Origin: Burkholderia sp. IMCC1007
GTDB lineage: Bacteria; Pseudomonadota; Gammaproteobacteria; Burkholderiales; Burkholderiaceae
Reading direction: 5' to 3'
Assembly: GCF_027257875.1 (NCBI RefSeq)
Contig: NZ_JAPVQY010000042.1
Location: 1-64,000, forward strand
DNA length: 64,000 bases
The notes below the pieces were generated by a model. The model saw nothing but the letters and a program-made list of their open reading frames with translations, was not told the DNA's origin and did no database searches. The stretch's first letter is position 1, and each line of letters starts with the position of its first letter. This document shows, in pieces, positions 8,289 through 16,407 of this stretch. A program made the translations under genes and the position numbers.

Positions 8289-9779
8289 AGGTGTTCGTCG
8301 TCGCATCGTTCGCGACCGGTGGCAATCGCACCACCGCGCCACCGCACCACCGCGCCGGCGTCTATCGAAGCGCTGAAGCCGCTTGTGCGCTGCCGGCCTG
8401 CCCGCGTGCCGTGCTCGCCGGCGCATCGCTTGTGCGCTGCCGGCCTGCCCGCGTGCCGTGCTCGCCGGCGCATCGCCCAGGAAGTCCGGCAACGTGCGTG
8501 CCGGCAGCGACATCACGAAGCGTGCGCCACCGAGCGGAGAGTCCTCGAGCCGCACGTCGCCGCCGTGCACCAGCGCGACGCGCCGCACGATCGCGAGCCC
8601 GAGACCGAACCCGCCCGTCTGGCGGTCGCGGCTCGAATCGAGCCGCTGGAACGGTTCGAACACGCGCGCGCGCTCGGCGACCGGAATGCCGGGGCCGTCG
8701 TCGTCGACGCTCACGATCAGCGCGCCGGATGCATCGCTCGCCGCGGACAGCCGCACCGTGCGCGACGCATAGCGTGTGCCGTTGCGGATCAGGTTCAGCA
8801 GCGCACGGGCGACGAGTTTCGGGTCGCAGACGTGTATGGCGGGCGCGCCGGTCGTCGATACGCCGAGCGTGAGGCCGCGATCGGCGATATCGTTCGCGAC
8901 GTTGCCGGCGACGCTGTCGATCAGCGCATCGACGACGACCTCCATCGGCGCGAGTTCGCTCGCGCCTTGCTCGAGCCGCCCGATCGTCAGCAGCTCGGTG
9001 ACCAGCTCGTCGAGTTCGCGCACATCGCGCCGCAACGCGTCGCGGCGTTCGCGCATCCGGCCGCTGTCATCCGACTCGGCGAGCAGCGCGAGCCCGAATT
9101 CGAGGCGGGCGAGCGGCGTCTTCAGCTCGTGCGAGATCCCGTGCATCATCTCGCGCTGCTGCTTGATCGACGCCTCGATGCGCTGGGCCATGTCGTTGAA
9201 CTGCTGTGACAGCTCGTAGATGTTCGAGCGGCCCGACAGCTTCACGCGCGTCGACAGATTGCCGGCGCCGAACGCGTGCGCGGCGGCTTGCAGCCGGCGC
9301 AGGTCGCGCCAGTGGTACGAGATCCACAGCACGACCGCCAGCAGCGCGGCGAGTGCGAGCAGCAGGTATGCATAGATCTTGATGTCGAGGTCGAACGGCT
9401 GCATCGGGCGCGCGTGCAGCACGGAGCCGTCCGCGAGCGGCATGTAGTAGTCCTGGCCGTCGTAGCTGATCGCGATCCTGCCGTCCTGGAGGTCGCGCAG
9501 CGGCGCGCCGGTCAGTTGCGCGCGGGCGTCTGCCATCGTCATGAAGTCGAAGCCTTCATTGCCGTGCTTCGCGAGTTCGCGCAACGCGAGCGCGCGCTGC
9601 GCGCCGGGATGGCGTTCGAGATAGTCGTTCAGCACGAATGCGTAGGTCGTCAGCGAGTCGCGCTGTGCCTGCGCTGCGCGTTCGTAGAAGATCCGGTCGA
9701 ACGAGATCTGGATGAACGCGATCGATGCGGCGACGCACAGGATCACGATGAGGTACAGCCTGATCAACGGGCGCAGCAT
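8085..9779 (-). CDS. RstB-like sensor histidine kinase with an abnormal C-terminal extension
   Basis: An inner-membrane sensor kinase of 564 residues as written. An N-terminal membrane segment is followed by a periplasmic domain of about 100 residues, a second membrane segment, HAMP, and a HisKA motif HGISHELKTPLARLEF. The ATPase has N (LIRNGTRY), G1 (DDDGPGI) and G2 (GFGLGLAIV) boxes. Its start abuts the response regulator stop with no gap. Catalytic parts end at about residue 440. A perfect 47-bp tandem duplication at 8381-8474 then shifts the frame. Without the second copy the protein would end AASALR-stop at 8362-8364, giving 456 residues. The extra 120 residues include an OmpA-domain relic. 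Confidence 0.85.
   Translation of the reverse strand: MLRPLIRLYLIVILCVAASIAFIQISFDRIFYERAAQAQRDSLTTYAFVLNDYLERHPGAQRALALRELAKHGNEGFDFMTMADARAQLTGAPLRDLQDGRIAISYDGQDYYMPLADGSVLHARPMQPFDLDIKIYAYLLLALAALLAVVLWISYHWRDLRRLQAAAHAFGAGNLSTRVKLSGRSNIYELSQQFNDMAQRIEASIKQQREMMHGISHELKTPLARLEFGLALLAESDDSGRMRERRDALRRDVRELDELVTELLTIGRLEQGASELAPMEVVVDALIDSVAGNVANDIADRGLTLGVSTTGAPAIHVCDPKLVARALLNLIRNGTRYASRTVRLSAASDASGALIVSVDDDGPGIPVAERARVFEPFQRLDSSRDRQTGGFGLGLAIVRRVALVHGGDVRLEDSPLGGARFVMSLPARTLPDFLGDAPASTARGQAGSAQAMRRRARHAGRPAAHKRLQRFDRRRRGGAVARWCDCHRSRTMRRRTPRARVSTATTFSGPVLGEQDPITHCSDNPSHDSLVACLQPDRRVEIVTFARTDDRYGPPQPPDQPYQP
8381..8474. repeat. perfect 47-bp tandem duplication inside the kinase gene
   Basis: Copies 8381-8427 and 8428-8474 are identical, each starting gcttgtgcgctgccgg and ending ggcgcatc. 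Forty-seven is not a multiple of three, so the second copy shifts the reading frame of the kinase on the minus strand and bypasses the stop codon at 8362-8364. It could be replication slippage in this strain, a phase-variable switch, or an assembly error. Confidence 0.95.
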
Positions 9780-10505
9780 TTATTCGTCCCACGCGGAAGG
9801 GCTGAACAGGTAGCCGCGGCCCCAGATCGTCTTGATCTTGTGCGGCTCCGATGATGCATCCTCGAAGCGGCGCCGCAGCTTCGAGATGCCGGAATCGACC
9901 GAGCGGTCGAGCCCGTCGAACTCGATCCCGCGCAACTGTTTCAGGATGTCGTCGCGGCTCAGCACGGTGCCGGCGGCGCGCGCGAGGATCAGCAGCAGAT
10001 TGAATTCGGCCGTCTTCAGGTCGACCGGCTCGCCGCGCCACGTAACGGTGCGGTTCGGCGGCGAGATCGTCAGCTCGCCGAAGACCAGCGCCTCGGGCGC
10101 GACGCGGGCCGCGTCCGGCGCGGCCGGCTGCGCACGGCGCAGCAGCGCGCGGGCGCGCGCCACCAGCACGCGCGGTTCGATCGGCTTCGTCACGTAGTCG
10201 TCGGCGCCGGTTTCGAGGCCGGCGACCTGGTCGTACACGTCTGCGCGGGCGGTCAGGATCAGCACCGGGACGTTGGTGAACGCGCGAATGCGGCGGCACA
10301 CTTCCATCCCGTCGAGATTCGGCAGCATCAGGTCGAGGATCACGAGCGCGGGCTCGTGCTCGCGCACCGCGGCGACGGCCAGGTCGCCGCGCCGCACGAC
10401 CGTCACTGCGAATTCATAGCTGTCGAGGTATTCGCGTACGAGTTGCGCGAGACGGTCGTCGTCCTCGATCAGCAGTACGCGGTATTTGAGCGGATTGTCG
10501 TTCAT
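9780..10505 (-). CDS. OmpR/RstA-family response regulator
   Basis: A 241-residue two-component regulator. The receiver domain has the acidic pocket LIEDDD, phospho-acceptor Asp58 in VILDLMLPN, and the switch Thr/Lys in ILTARAD and YVTKPIEP. The C-terminal winged helix (about residues 140-235) has the OmpR signature ending in KTIWGRGYLFSP. The start at 10505 gives MNDNPLKYRVLLIEDD with a purine-rich GAAGAGA upstream. It is co-transcribed with the kinase. The adjacent divergent MipA-like gene is a plausible target, since RstA-type regulators often control neighbouring envelope genes (inference). Confidence 0.9.
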   Translation of the reverse strand: MNDNPLKYRVLLIEDDDRLAQLVREYLDSYEFAVTVVRRGDLAVAAVREHEPALVILDLMLPNLDGMEVCRRIRAFTNVPVLILTARADVYDQVAGLETGADDYVTKPIEPRVLVARARALLRRAQPAAPDAARVAPEALVFGELTISPPNRTVTWRGEPVDLKTAEFNLLLILARAAGTVLSRDDILKQLRGIEFDGLDRSVDSGISKLRRRFEDASSEPHKIKTIWGRGYLFSPSAWDE

Positions 10506-10719
10506 GGTCTCTTCGAAACGCGCGCGTCGTCTCACACCCGGACAGGCGGGCGCGCGGCGCGGCACGCGAATTTTATCCGGCGTTCCGGCGGCCCGGGCAG
10601 CAGCGCCACAATCGCGAACAATCGAACACAATTGGGCACAGATTCTCCGCAGATTCCGGACAGTCCCGGCGCGCGGCGGCACCTAGACTTCGGGCTTCCG
10701 TCACTTTTATCTCACTATT

Positions 10720-11499
10720 GTGCGCTCAACCCTTCGCCGCTCACGTTATTGCATGCCGCTCGCCGGCCTGGCCCTCGCCGCCGCCGCCCACGCGGAAAAC
10801 CAGTATTCGATTTCGCTCGGCGGCGGGGTCGCGCCGCGTTATCCGGGCAGCAGCCAGTATCGCGGCGTCGTCGCGCCGGGGCTCGCCGCGAAGTTCGGCA
10901 ACGGCTTCTTCATCGACAGCACCGAGGGCGCCGGCTACCGGCTGGACCTGCCGCACGGCGTGTTCGTGTCGGCGGCGGTGAACTACGATCCGGGTCGCGC
11001 GGACGAGAACCGCTTCGACCTGCCGGGTTCCGACTACCTGAAGGGGATGGGCCGCATTCCGGGCTCGGTGCTCGTCGGCGTGCGGGCAGGGGTCACGCTG
11101 TTCAATGCGGCCGAGCTGAGCGTCGCGATCGATACGCCGGTGACGCACACGTCGCATGGCGTGTCGGGCCATGTCGACCTCGCGGTGCCCGTGTTCAAGA
11201 CCGCACAACACGAGATCATCGTGACGGGCAGCGTGCACGCCGGCACCGGGCGCTATACGCAGACGTTCTATGGCGTGACCGATGCGCAGTCGATGACGAG
11301 CCGCTTCCGCCCGTATTCGACGAGCGGCGGGATCGACAGCGCGACGATGTCGGTCGCGTGGAACTGGAACGTGTCACGGCACTGGGCGGTGCTCGCGACC
11401 GGCGGCGTGACGCGGCTGCTCGGACGCTATGGCGACAGCCCGATCGTCCAGACGCGCAGCAACTACTACGGGATGGCAGGCGCGACCTACAAGTTCTGA
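10720..11499 (+). CDS. MipA/OmpV-family outer-membrane protein
   Basis: A 259-residue protein starting at a GTG (10720-10722). The signal peptide MRSTLRRSRYCMPLAGLALA ends AAHA-ENQYSIS. The body is an OmpV-like beta barrel with the family opening SLGGGVAPRYPGSSQYR and an aromatic end, ATYKF. A shorter ATG start at 10753 would remove the basic n-region of the signal peptide, so the GTG is preferred, although no clear ribosome site is visible. It is divergent from the two-component genes across a 214-base promoter region. MipA proteins have been described as scaffolds for murein-modifying enzymes. Confidence 0.8.
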   Translation: MRSTLRRSRYCMPLAGLALAAAAHAENQYSISLGGGVAPRYPGSSQYRGVVAPGLAAKFGNGFFIDSTEGAGYRLDLPHGVFVSAAVNYDPGRADENRFDLPGSDYLKGMGRIPGSVLVGVRAGVTLFNAAELSVAIDTPVTHTSHGVSGHVDLAVPVFKTAQHEIIVTGSVHAGTGRYTQTFYGVTDAQSMTSRFRPYSTSGGIDSATMSVAWNWNVSRHWAVLATGGVTRLLGRYGDSPIVQTRSNYYGMAGATYKF

Positions 11500-11775
11500 G
11501 CAGGCTGCCGGCGCGCATGTCGCACGCACTGCGTGGGCGTCGGCGCAGCGCCGTCGTCGCGAATCGCGTGCGGTAACATGCAGGCGGATCCGGCGTCGCG
11601 CCGGGCCTGCAACGCAGGCGCGCGGAAGCGGATCGAGCGCGTCGCGCCATGCCGCGCTCCAGCGGCCGCCCTCCGTCAGGACACGGCCGGCGTGCGCGGC
11701 GCCACTCACGCATGCGATGCCCGGCCGTGCATGAATGCCGCACAGCGACCGCCGGGACGCGACAGGGAGAAATCG

Positions 11776-12108
11776 ATGAAGCACACGATCGCGCTGCTCG
11801 CCGCACTCGTTGCGAGCGCAACCTTTGCAGGATGTGCGGACATGAATACGCAACACCCCAACGCGACGGCCGGCGGTGCGGCACCGATCGGCGTTCCGGC
11901 GGGCACGAAGGCGTGCAAGGCGGACGCCGCGCCCGACGACGCGCTGATCGGCAAGACCGAGGCCGACGCGGCCGCGCTGCTCGACGGCTGCCTGTGGCGC
12001 GTGCTCGAGCGCGACGGCCAGTCGCTGCCGGGCACGATGGACTATCGGATGGAGCGCCGCGATCTCGGTATTCGCGACGGGAAGGTGATCTGGGTGCGGC
12101 GCGGGTGA
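11776..12108 (+). CDS. lipoprotein with I78-type peptidase-inhibitor domain
   Basis: A 110-residue secreted lipoprotein. The signal peptide ends in the lipobox FAGC, with Cys at about residue 20. After a linker, the C-terminal 60 residues (ALIGKTEADAAAL, a Cys, then TMDYRMERRDLGIRDGKVI) match the compact inhibitor I78 fold, in which the GKT and DYR segments are typical. GGGAG lies 6 bases before the ATG. It stands alone on the plus strand between the MipA-like gene and the transglycosylase gene. Its target protease is unknown. Confidence 0.72.
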   Translation: MKHTIALLAALVASATFAGCADMNTQHPNATAGGAAPIGVPAGTKACKADAAPDDALIGKTEADAAALLDGCLWRVLERDGQSLPGTMDYRMERRDLGIRDGKVIWVRRG

Positions 12109-12472
12109 CGAGGCAGGCCGACGGGGAAGTGCCGGCCGCCTCGGTCCGCAGATCGGTGGCGCAGCCGTCAGTGCTGGGGGCTCCGGATGGGCGCGACGTC
12201 CAGCTACGGTTGATGGGCAAAAAACGTTTACCGTCACGCGGCGACCATGCCGGATTGCCGCGCCGGCGCAGCGGTGCCGGCGTCGATCAAGCACTACGTG
12301 AATACGCGGCCGATGCAGAAAATCGCGACCGCCCGCGACAAATCGTTCCTGGATCGCGTCGCGCATGTGCATCACCCGCTGGCGTCGACCGTAGCGATGC
12401 CGTCCCGCACGGCGTTGGTCCGGGTTAATCCGCCGACCCGCGCCGGTTGCCGGCGCGCAGTCGGCCCGCACG
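12109..12472. other. intergenic region, no gene recognised
   Basis: These 364 bases lie between two convergent genes. Short open frames exist on both strands, but none has a good ribosome site, a family resemblance or the codon bias of its neighbours. No strong terminator hairpin with a T run was noticed. Confidence 0.5.
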
Positions 12473-13720
12473 CTACTTCGAGATGTACCAGAGTGCGTCG
12501 GTGCTGACGCGCGGGGCCGGAGTCGTCGCGGCCGGCGCCTGAGGTGCCGCAACGGGCGGCGGCGTGTTCGACGTCACTGCGGTGGGCCACGTCGCCGGCG
12601 CGGTCGGGGCCGCCGTCGCACTGTTCGCCGTGCTCGACGGCGCGGCCGAACCCGACGTCGACGCCGTGTCGATGTACCACAGCGCATCGGCCGATGCGGT
12701 GCGCTTGGCTGCGGCATTCGTGCCGTGCTTCGGTGCGGGCGCCGTGCCGGCCGCCACTGGCGCCGTTGCCGCTGCCGTCGCGCCCGAACGCGACGTTCCC
12801 GCTGCCGCTCCAGCGCCTGCCTGTGCCGTCGTCCCGGCGCCGCCGCGCTGCGCACGCGCCTCGAACGGCCCGAGCTGGAAGATCAACGTTTGCGCGGGAC
12901 GTGTCAGAACGGCATACGGGAACTGCAGCTCCCACGACATCAGTACGCGGCCCGACGACGTTTCGGTAAAGATCGCCGGCACGTGCTTCATGTCGCTGAA
13001 CTGCACGTAGATCCGCGAGCCATCGTCGAACACCTGGGTCGGCTTCGCCTGGTCGGCGCCCGTGACGGTCCAGCCGAAGTTGTACGTGCCGGCCGGGCCG
13101 GCGGGGCCGCCTTGCGGTTGCGGCGGCGGCGCGGCCGGTGCGAGCGTGCGCGGCCGCGTGACCGCCGGCGCCGGCACGCTCAGGCTCGCGAACGGGTTGT
13201 ACGGCTGCACCTGTTGCGGCGGCGTAAAGGACGGTGGAAGGATGGGCATGGGAGTATCCGGCGAATCCGGCAGGGTCCGGATCGCATCATAGACCTTGCG
13301 GGCATACGCGAGGCGCTTGTCGGGCGACGCGGCGTTGTACGCGCCGATCGCGTTCCAGTTCGCGCCGAGCTGGCGGATGTTCTGCGACAGGATCCACGCG
13401 CCGACATACGCGTTGGTGCACGCATCGAACAGGCTTTCCCGCGTGATGCCTTCGCGCGCGAGCGTGGGCAGCCACGTGCTGTTGATCTGCATCAGGCCGA
13501 TGTCGACGGTGCCGTTCGTGTTGGTGTTGATGGCGTTCGGATTCATCCCCGATTCGACCTGCGCGATGCCGCGCAGCAGGCTCACGCTGACCTTCTGGAA
13601 GATGGCCGCGTCGTCGAGGCAGTCGGCACGCGCGACGCCGTGCAGCGCGCACGACAGCGCGACCGTCGCGACGATCTTCGGCGAGGAGTGGCTGATCGAA
13701 CGGGCAGTCTGACGCGGCAT
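12473..13720 (-). CDS. lytic transglycosylase fused to a VirB9/TrbG-like domain
   Basis: A 415-residue exported protein. The signal peptide ends at about ARA-DCLDD. A VirB1/IagB-type lysozyme-like domain (residues 33-150) has catalytic Glu56 in AQVESGMNPNAIN, then GLMQINSTW and AIGAYNAAS. A Pro-rich linker leads to about residues 205-285 (PTQVFDDGSRIYVQF, PAIFTETSSGRVLMSW), which match the C-terminal fold of VirB9/TrbG from type IV secretion. The tail is Ala/Thr/Pro-rich and holds two copies of a DALWYI motif, the second at the very end. No other conjugation gene is nearby. It should cut peptidoglycan in the periplasm. The VirB9-like part may anchor it to an envelope partner (inference). Confidence 0.78.
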   Translation of the reverse strand: MPRQTARSISHSSPKIVATVALSCALHGVARADCLDDAAIFQKVSVSLLRGIAQVESGMNPNAINTNTNGTVDIGLMQINSTWLPTLAREGITRESLFDACTNAYVGAWILSQNIRQLGANWNAIGAYNAASPDKRLAYARKVYDAIRTLPDSPDTPMPILPPSFTPPQQVQPYNPFASLSVPAPAVTRPRTLAPAAPPPQPQGGPAGPAGTYNFGWTVTGADQAKPTQVFDDGSRIYVQFSDMKHVPAIFTETSSGRVLMSWELQFPYAVLTRPAQTLIFQLGPFEARAQRGGAGTTAQAGAGAAAGTSRSGATAAATAPVAAGTAPAPKHGTNAAAKRTASADALWYIDTASTSGSAAPSSTANSATAAPTAPATWPTAVTSNTPPPVAAPQAPAATTPAPRVSTDALWYISK

Positions 13721-14112
13721 GGAAGGATGGGGCGGAATCCGGCCGCCCGATGCAAGGAAATTACGCAGACGCGAAGTGTGCCATAGCGCGCAAACAAATG
13801 GCTCGCATCACACTTTCCTTTGCATTTGGCGGCCGTCCGGCGCGTGTTGCCGGCGCTGCCGGCATGGTGCGACCTGCTGCAATCGGTAAAAAGGACTGCT
13901 TGCCGGGGGCGCGCCGACCCACGCGATGATAGTCACGAAGCTGACGCCGCGCGTCAGCCCTGCCGTGCATGCGGCGACGAACGAAGTGCATCGCGAGCCG
14001 GATGCCCGCCGATGCGCGGGCCGGAAACGACGACGGCGGCCGAAGCCGCCGTGTCGGTCGATCGTCGATCGGGCGCCGGCCGGCCGCGCAGTGCGCAGCC
14101 GGCCGCCGTCGA
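13721..14112. other. intergenic region between the transglycosylase and porin genes
   Basis: No gene is recognised in these 392 bases. The region supplies the promoter of the minus-strand transglycosylase, with AT-rich sequence around 13745-13830, and the 3' flank of the porin gene with the hairpin at 14033-14052. Confidence 0.5.
14033..14052 (-). terminator. hairpin downstream of the porin gene
   Basis: acggcggc, loop cgaa, gccgccgt forms an 8-bp GC stem with a stable tetraloop-like turn. It lies 60 bases past the porin stop, and on the minus strand it is followed by a short pyrimidine stretch (cgtcgtttcc). It is a candidate terminator with a weak T tract. Confidence 0.45.
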
Positions 14113-15273
14113 TCAGAAGCGGTGACGCAGCCCGAGGTTGACGAGGGTCTGCGAGCTCGTGCCCGCATAGCCGTACGACCCGATCGATGCCTGCGCGGCC
14201 ATCGACCCGCCGTTGCCGTCGCCGGTGCGGCCGCTCGCGTGCTGGTACGCGGCGGTCAGGTACACGTCGGTGCGCTTCGACAGGTTGTAGTCCGCGCCGG
14301 CCGACACCTGGTGATAGGTCGCCGACGTGTCGCCGCCCGAGCGCGTGCAGCTGTAGCCGACGCCCACGAGCAGCGCGTTCGTCGCCTGGTAGTTCACGAA
14401 GCCTTGCCCGGTGTTGTAGTGCTCGTTCGAGTTGAAGACGGAGCTTGCGTCGCGGCGGTATTGCGCGTTGCTGTAGCCGAGACCGAACGTGAACGGGCCG
14501 GCGACGTACTGGCCCGCGATCCGCGCGATGCCGATCGAGTGCGCGCTTGCATAGCCGCTGTTGATCGGGCCGTCGAACGTGCCGTCCGACGAGCTGTTCC
14601 AGCCGTTGCGAACCGTGTTCGAGGCGGGGCTGTTGGTCGCGTGGAAGTAGCCGCCCGCGACGCTGAACGGCCCGTTGCTGTACGTCACGGCGGCCGAATA
14701 CGATTGCGCGGCGCCGGTGCTGCCGGCGATCCCGCCGAACGAATACATCGCCGAGAACTGCAGACCCGAATACACCGCGGACGTGTACTTCACGGCGTTG
14801 TCGACGCGGAAGCTGTTGTCGTAGTTGTCGACGTCGCCCGCCGTCGCGAACGCGCTGCCGAGATAGTTGTCGGCGGTGATGCCCTGCACGAGGTCGATGA
14901 GCGGATCGTACTGGCGGCCGAACGTGAGCGTGCCGTAACGGTCGCTCGTCAGGCCGACGAACGCCTGCCTGCCGAACAGGCGGCCGTTCTGGCCGAGGCG
15001 GCCGTTGCTCGGATCGAAGCCGTTCTCGAGCTGGAACAGCGCCTTCAGCCCGCCGCCGAGATCCTCGGTGCCCTTCACGCCCCAGCGGCTGCCGGCGAGG
15101 TTGCCCGCGCTGCTGTTGCCCAGCATCCACGCGCTGTCCTTGCCCTGCGCATGATTCACGTACGTGATCGACGTGTCGATCACGCCGTACAGCGTGACGC
15201 TCGACTGGGCATGCGCGACGGGCATTGCCGCGAACGACGCGATCGAAAGCAGCGAAAGGGTCGTGCGTTTCAT
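14113..15273 (-). CDS. OmpC-type Gram-negative porin
   Basis: A 386-residue trimeric porin. The start at 15273 is preceded by AAGGAGATGAA, and the signal peptide ends AHA-QSSVTLYGVID. The barrel includes the usual conserved stretches (GSRWGVKGTEDLGGGLKA, LFGRQAFVGL, FGRQYDP) and ends with GLRHRF, a terminal Phe. It is monocistronic, with an AT-rich upstream region. It belongs to the same family as the porin at 5692-6789 but differs throughout, so it is not a recent duplicate. Confidence 0.93.
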   Translation of the reverse strand: MKRTTLSLLSIASFAAMPVAHAQSSVTLYGVIDTSITYVNHAQGKDSAWMLGNSSAGNLAGSRWGVKGTEDLGGGLKALFQLENGFDPSNGRLGQNGRLFGRQAFVGLTSDRYGTLTFGRQYDPLIDLVQGITADNYLGSAFATAGDVDNYDNSFRVDNAVKYTSAVYSGLQFSAMYSFGGIAGSTGAAQSYSAAVTYSNGPFSVAGGYFHATNSPASNTVRNGWNSSSDGTFDGPINSGYASAHSIGIARIAGQYVAGPFTFGLGYSNAQYRRDASSVFNSNEHYNTGQGFVNYQATNALLVGVGYSCTRSGGDTSATYHQVSAGADYNLSKRTDVYLTAAYQHASGRTGDGNGGSMAAQASIGSYGYAGTSSQTLVNLGLRHRF

Positions 15274-15758
15274 TTCATCTCCTTGCGTATTGATTTGCAT
15301 CGGTAAACCGGAATGGCAGGAGACTACCGAGCCGCACGCGAACGACAAAAACGAAATTCTCCGATGTGACGTAAAGCAGACAGCTGCATGCTGCGGCAAG
15401 GTCTATTGAGGGATTGGCATTATTGAGATATTCGTATCAATCGATTCGGCATCCGAGATTTCAGGATTGGCGTATTGCCGGATTCGTGATAATTCCGCGC
15501 GAATTTCGACTGAATTTCGGAAGCGCGGCATTCGTCGCCGATTGGTCAATTCATTATTTAATGAATTGAATCGCGCGACGGGGGGCGGGCATGTTATCGC
15601 GCGCGTGGCACGCGTCACGCCGGAGCGGACCCGCGCGCTTGCCGGCTCGGCGTTCGCGTTGTGCACGGGCCTTCCCGCACGCCCGGCGAAGCCCCGCATT
15701 GAATGCGAGAATGCGGCCTTCGGCCGGCGCATTTCGCGTCGCTTTCCAGGGAATTCGA
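15274..15758. other. AT-rich intergenic region upstream of the porin and flavin reductase genes
   Basis: These 485 bases separate divergent genes. The AT-rich segment from about 15350 to 15590 contrasts with the neighbouring coding DNA and probably holds the porin promoter. It contains the inverted repeat at 15546-15569. No coding sequence is supported; open frames here have no recognisable family. Confidence 0.5.
15546..15569. repeat. 10-bp inverted repeat with a 4-base loop
   Basis: tcaattcatt-attt-aatgaattga is a perfect AT-rich hairpin or operator-like palindrome. It has no T tract that would make it a good terminator. It lies about 190 bases before the flavin reductase start and 270 bases upstream of the porin start. 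Confidence 0.55.
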
Positions 15759-16352
15759 ATGGACAGTCATATCGCTCCGGTGGAGCTGAAGAAAGCCTAC
15801 CGTCTCCTCAACCACGGCCCGACGGTGCTCGTGTCGGCCCGCCACGACGGCGTCGACAACGTGATGGCCGCCGCGTGGGCATGCGCGCTCGATTTCCTGC
15901 CGCCGAAGCTCACCGTCGTGCTCGACAAGTCCGCGAAGACGCGCGAGCTCGTCGAGCGCAGCGGCACGTTCGTGATCCAGGTGCCGACGGCCGCGCAACT
16001 GCAGCTCACGCATGCGGTCGGCAGCCACAGTCTCGCCGAGCGGCCCGACAAGCTGCGTGAAGCGGGCGTCACGCTGTTCGACGTCGAAGGGCACGACCTG
16101 CCGTTCGTCGCCGGCTGCTCGGGCTGGCTCGCGTGCAAGCTGATTCCGGAGCCGCACAACCAGCAGACCTACGACCTGTTCATCGGCGAAGTGGTGGGGG
16201 CGTGGTCGGACACGCGCGTGTTCCGCGACGGCCACTGGTATTTCGAATCGGCCGATCCGGCGCTGCGCAGCCTGCACTACATCGCGGGCGGCAACTTCTA
16301 TGCGATCGGCGAATCGATGCACGTCGATCCGGGCCGGACGCACTCGCAGTAA
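15759..16352 (+). CDS. flavin reductase-like (FMN-binding split-barrel) protein
   Basis: A 197-residue protein of the flavin reductase-like family. The opening KKAYRLLNHGPTVLVSARHDGVDNVMAAAWACAL is the family FMN-binding segment (shown as one run of two motifs, YRLLNHGPTVLVSA and NVMAAAWACAL). Later landmarks are SGTFVIQVP and AGCSGWLACKLIPEP. The ATG at 15759 follows CAGGGAATTCGA, and another upstream frame lacks a ribosome site. It is monocistronic and ends in a rho-independent terminator. It probably binds FMN and may supply reduced flavin to a monooxygenase; the partner is not identifiable. Confidence 0.85.
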   Translation: MDSHIAPVELKKAYRLLNHGPTVLVSARHDGVDNVMAAAWACALDFLPPKLTVVLDKSAKTRELVERSGTFVIQVPTAAQLQLTHAVGSHSLAERPDKLREAGVTLFDVEGHDLPFVAGCSGWLACKLIPEPHNQQTYDLFIGEVVGAWSDTRVFRDGHWYFESADPALRSLHYIAGGNFYAIGESMHVDPGRTHSQ

Positions 16353-16382
16353 GCGCCGCGGCAGTACCGTTGCGTCGTCCGA

Positions 16383-16407
16383 AGCGCGCGGCTCACGCGC
16401 GCTTTTT
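16383..16407 (+). terminator. rho-independent terminator of the flavin reductase gene
   Basis: agcgcgcg, loop gctca, cgcgcgct, then tttt form a typical GC stem plus T run on the plus strand. The loop overlaps the stop codon of the convergent LysR gene. Confidence 0.75.
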
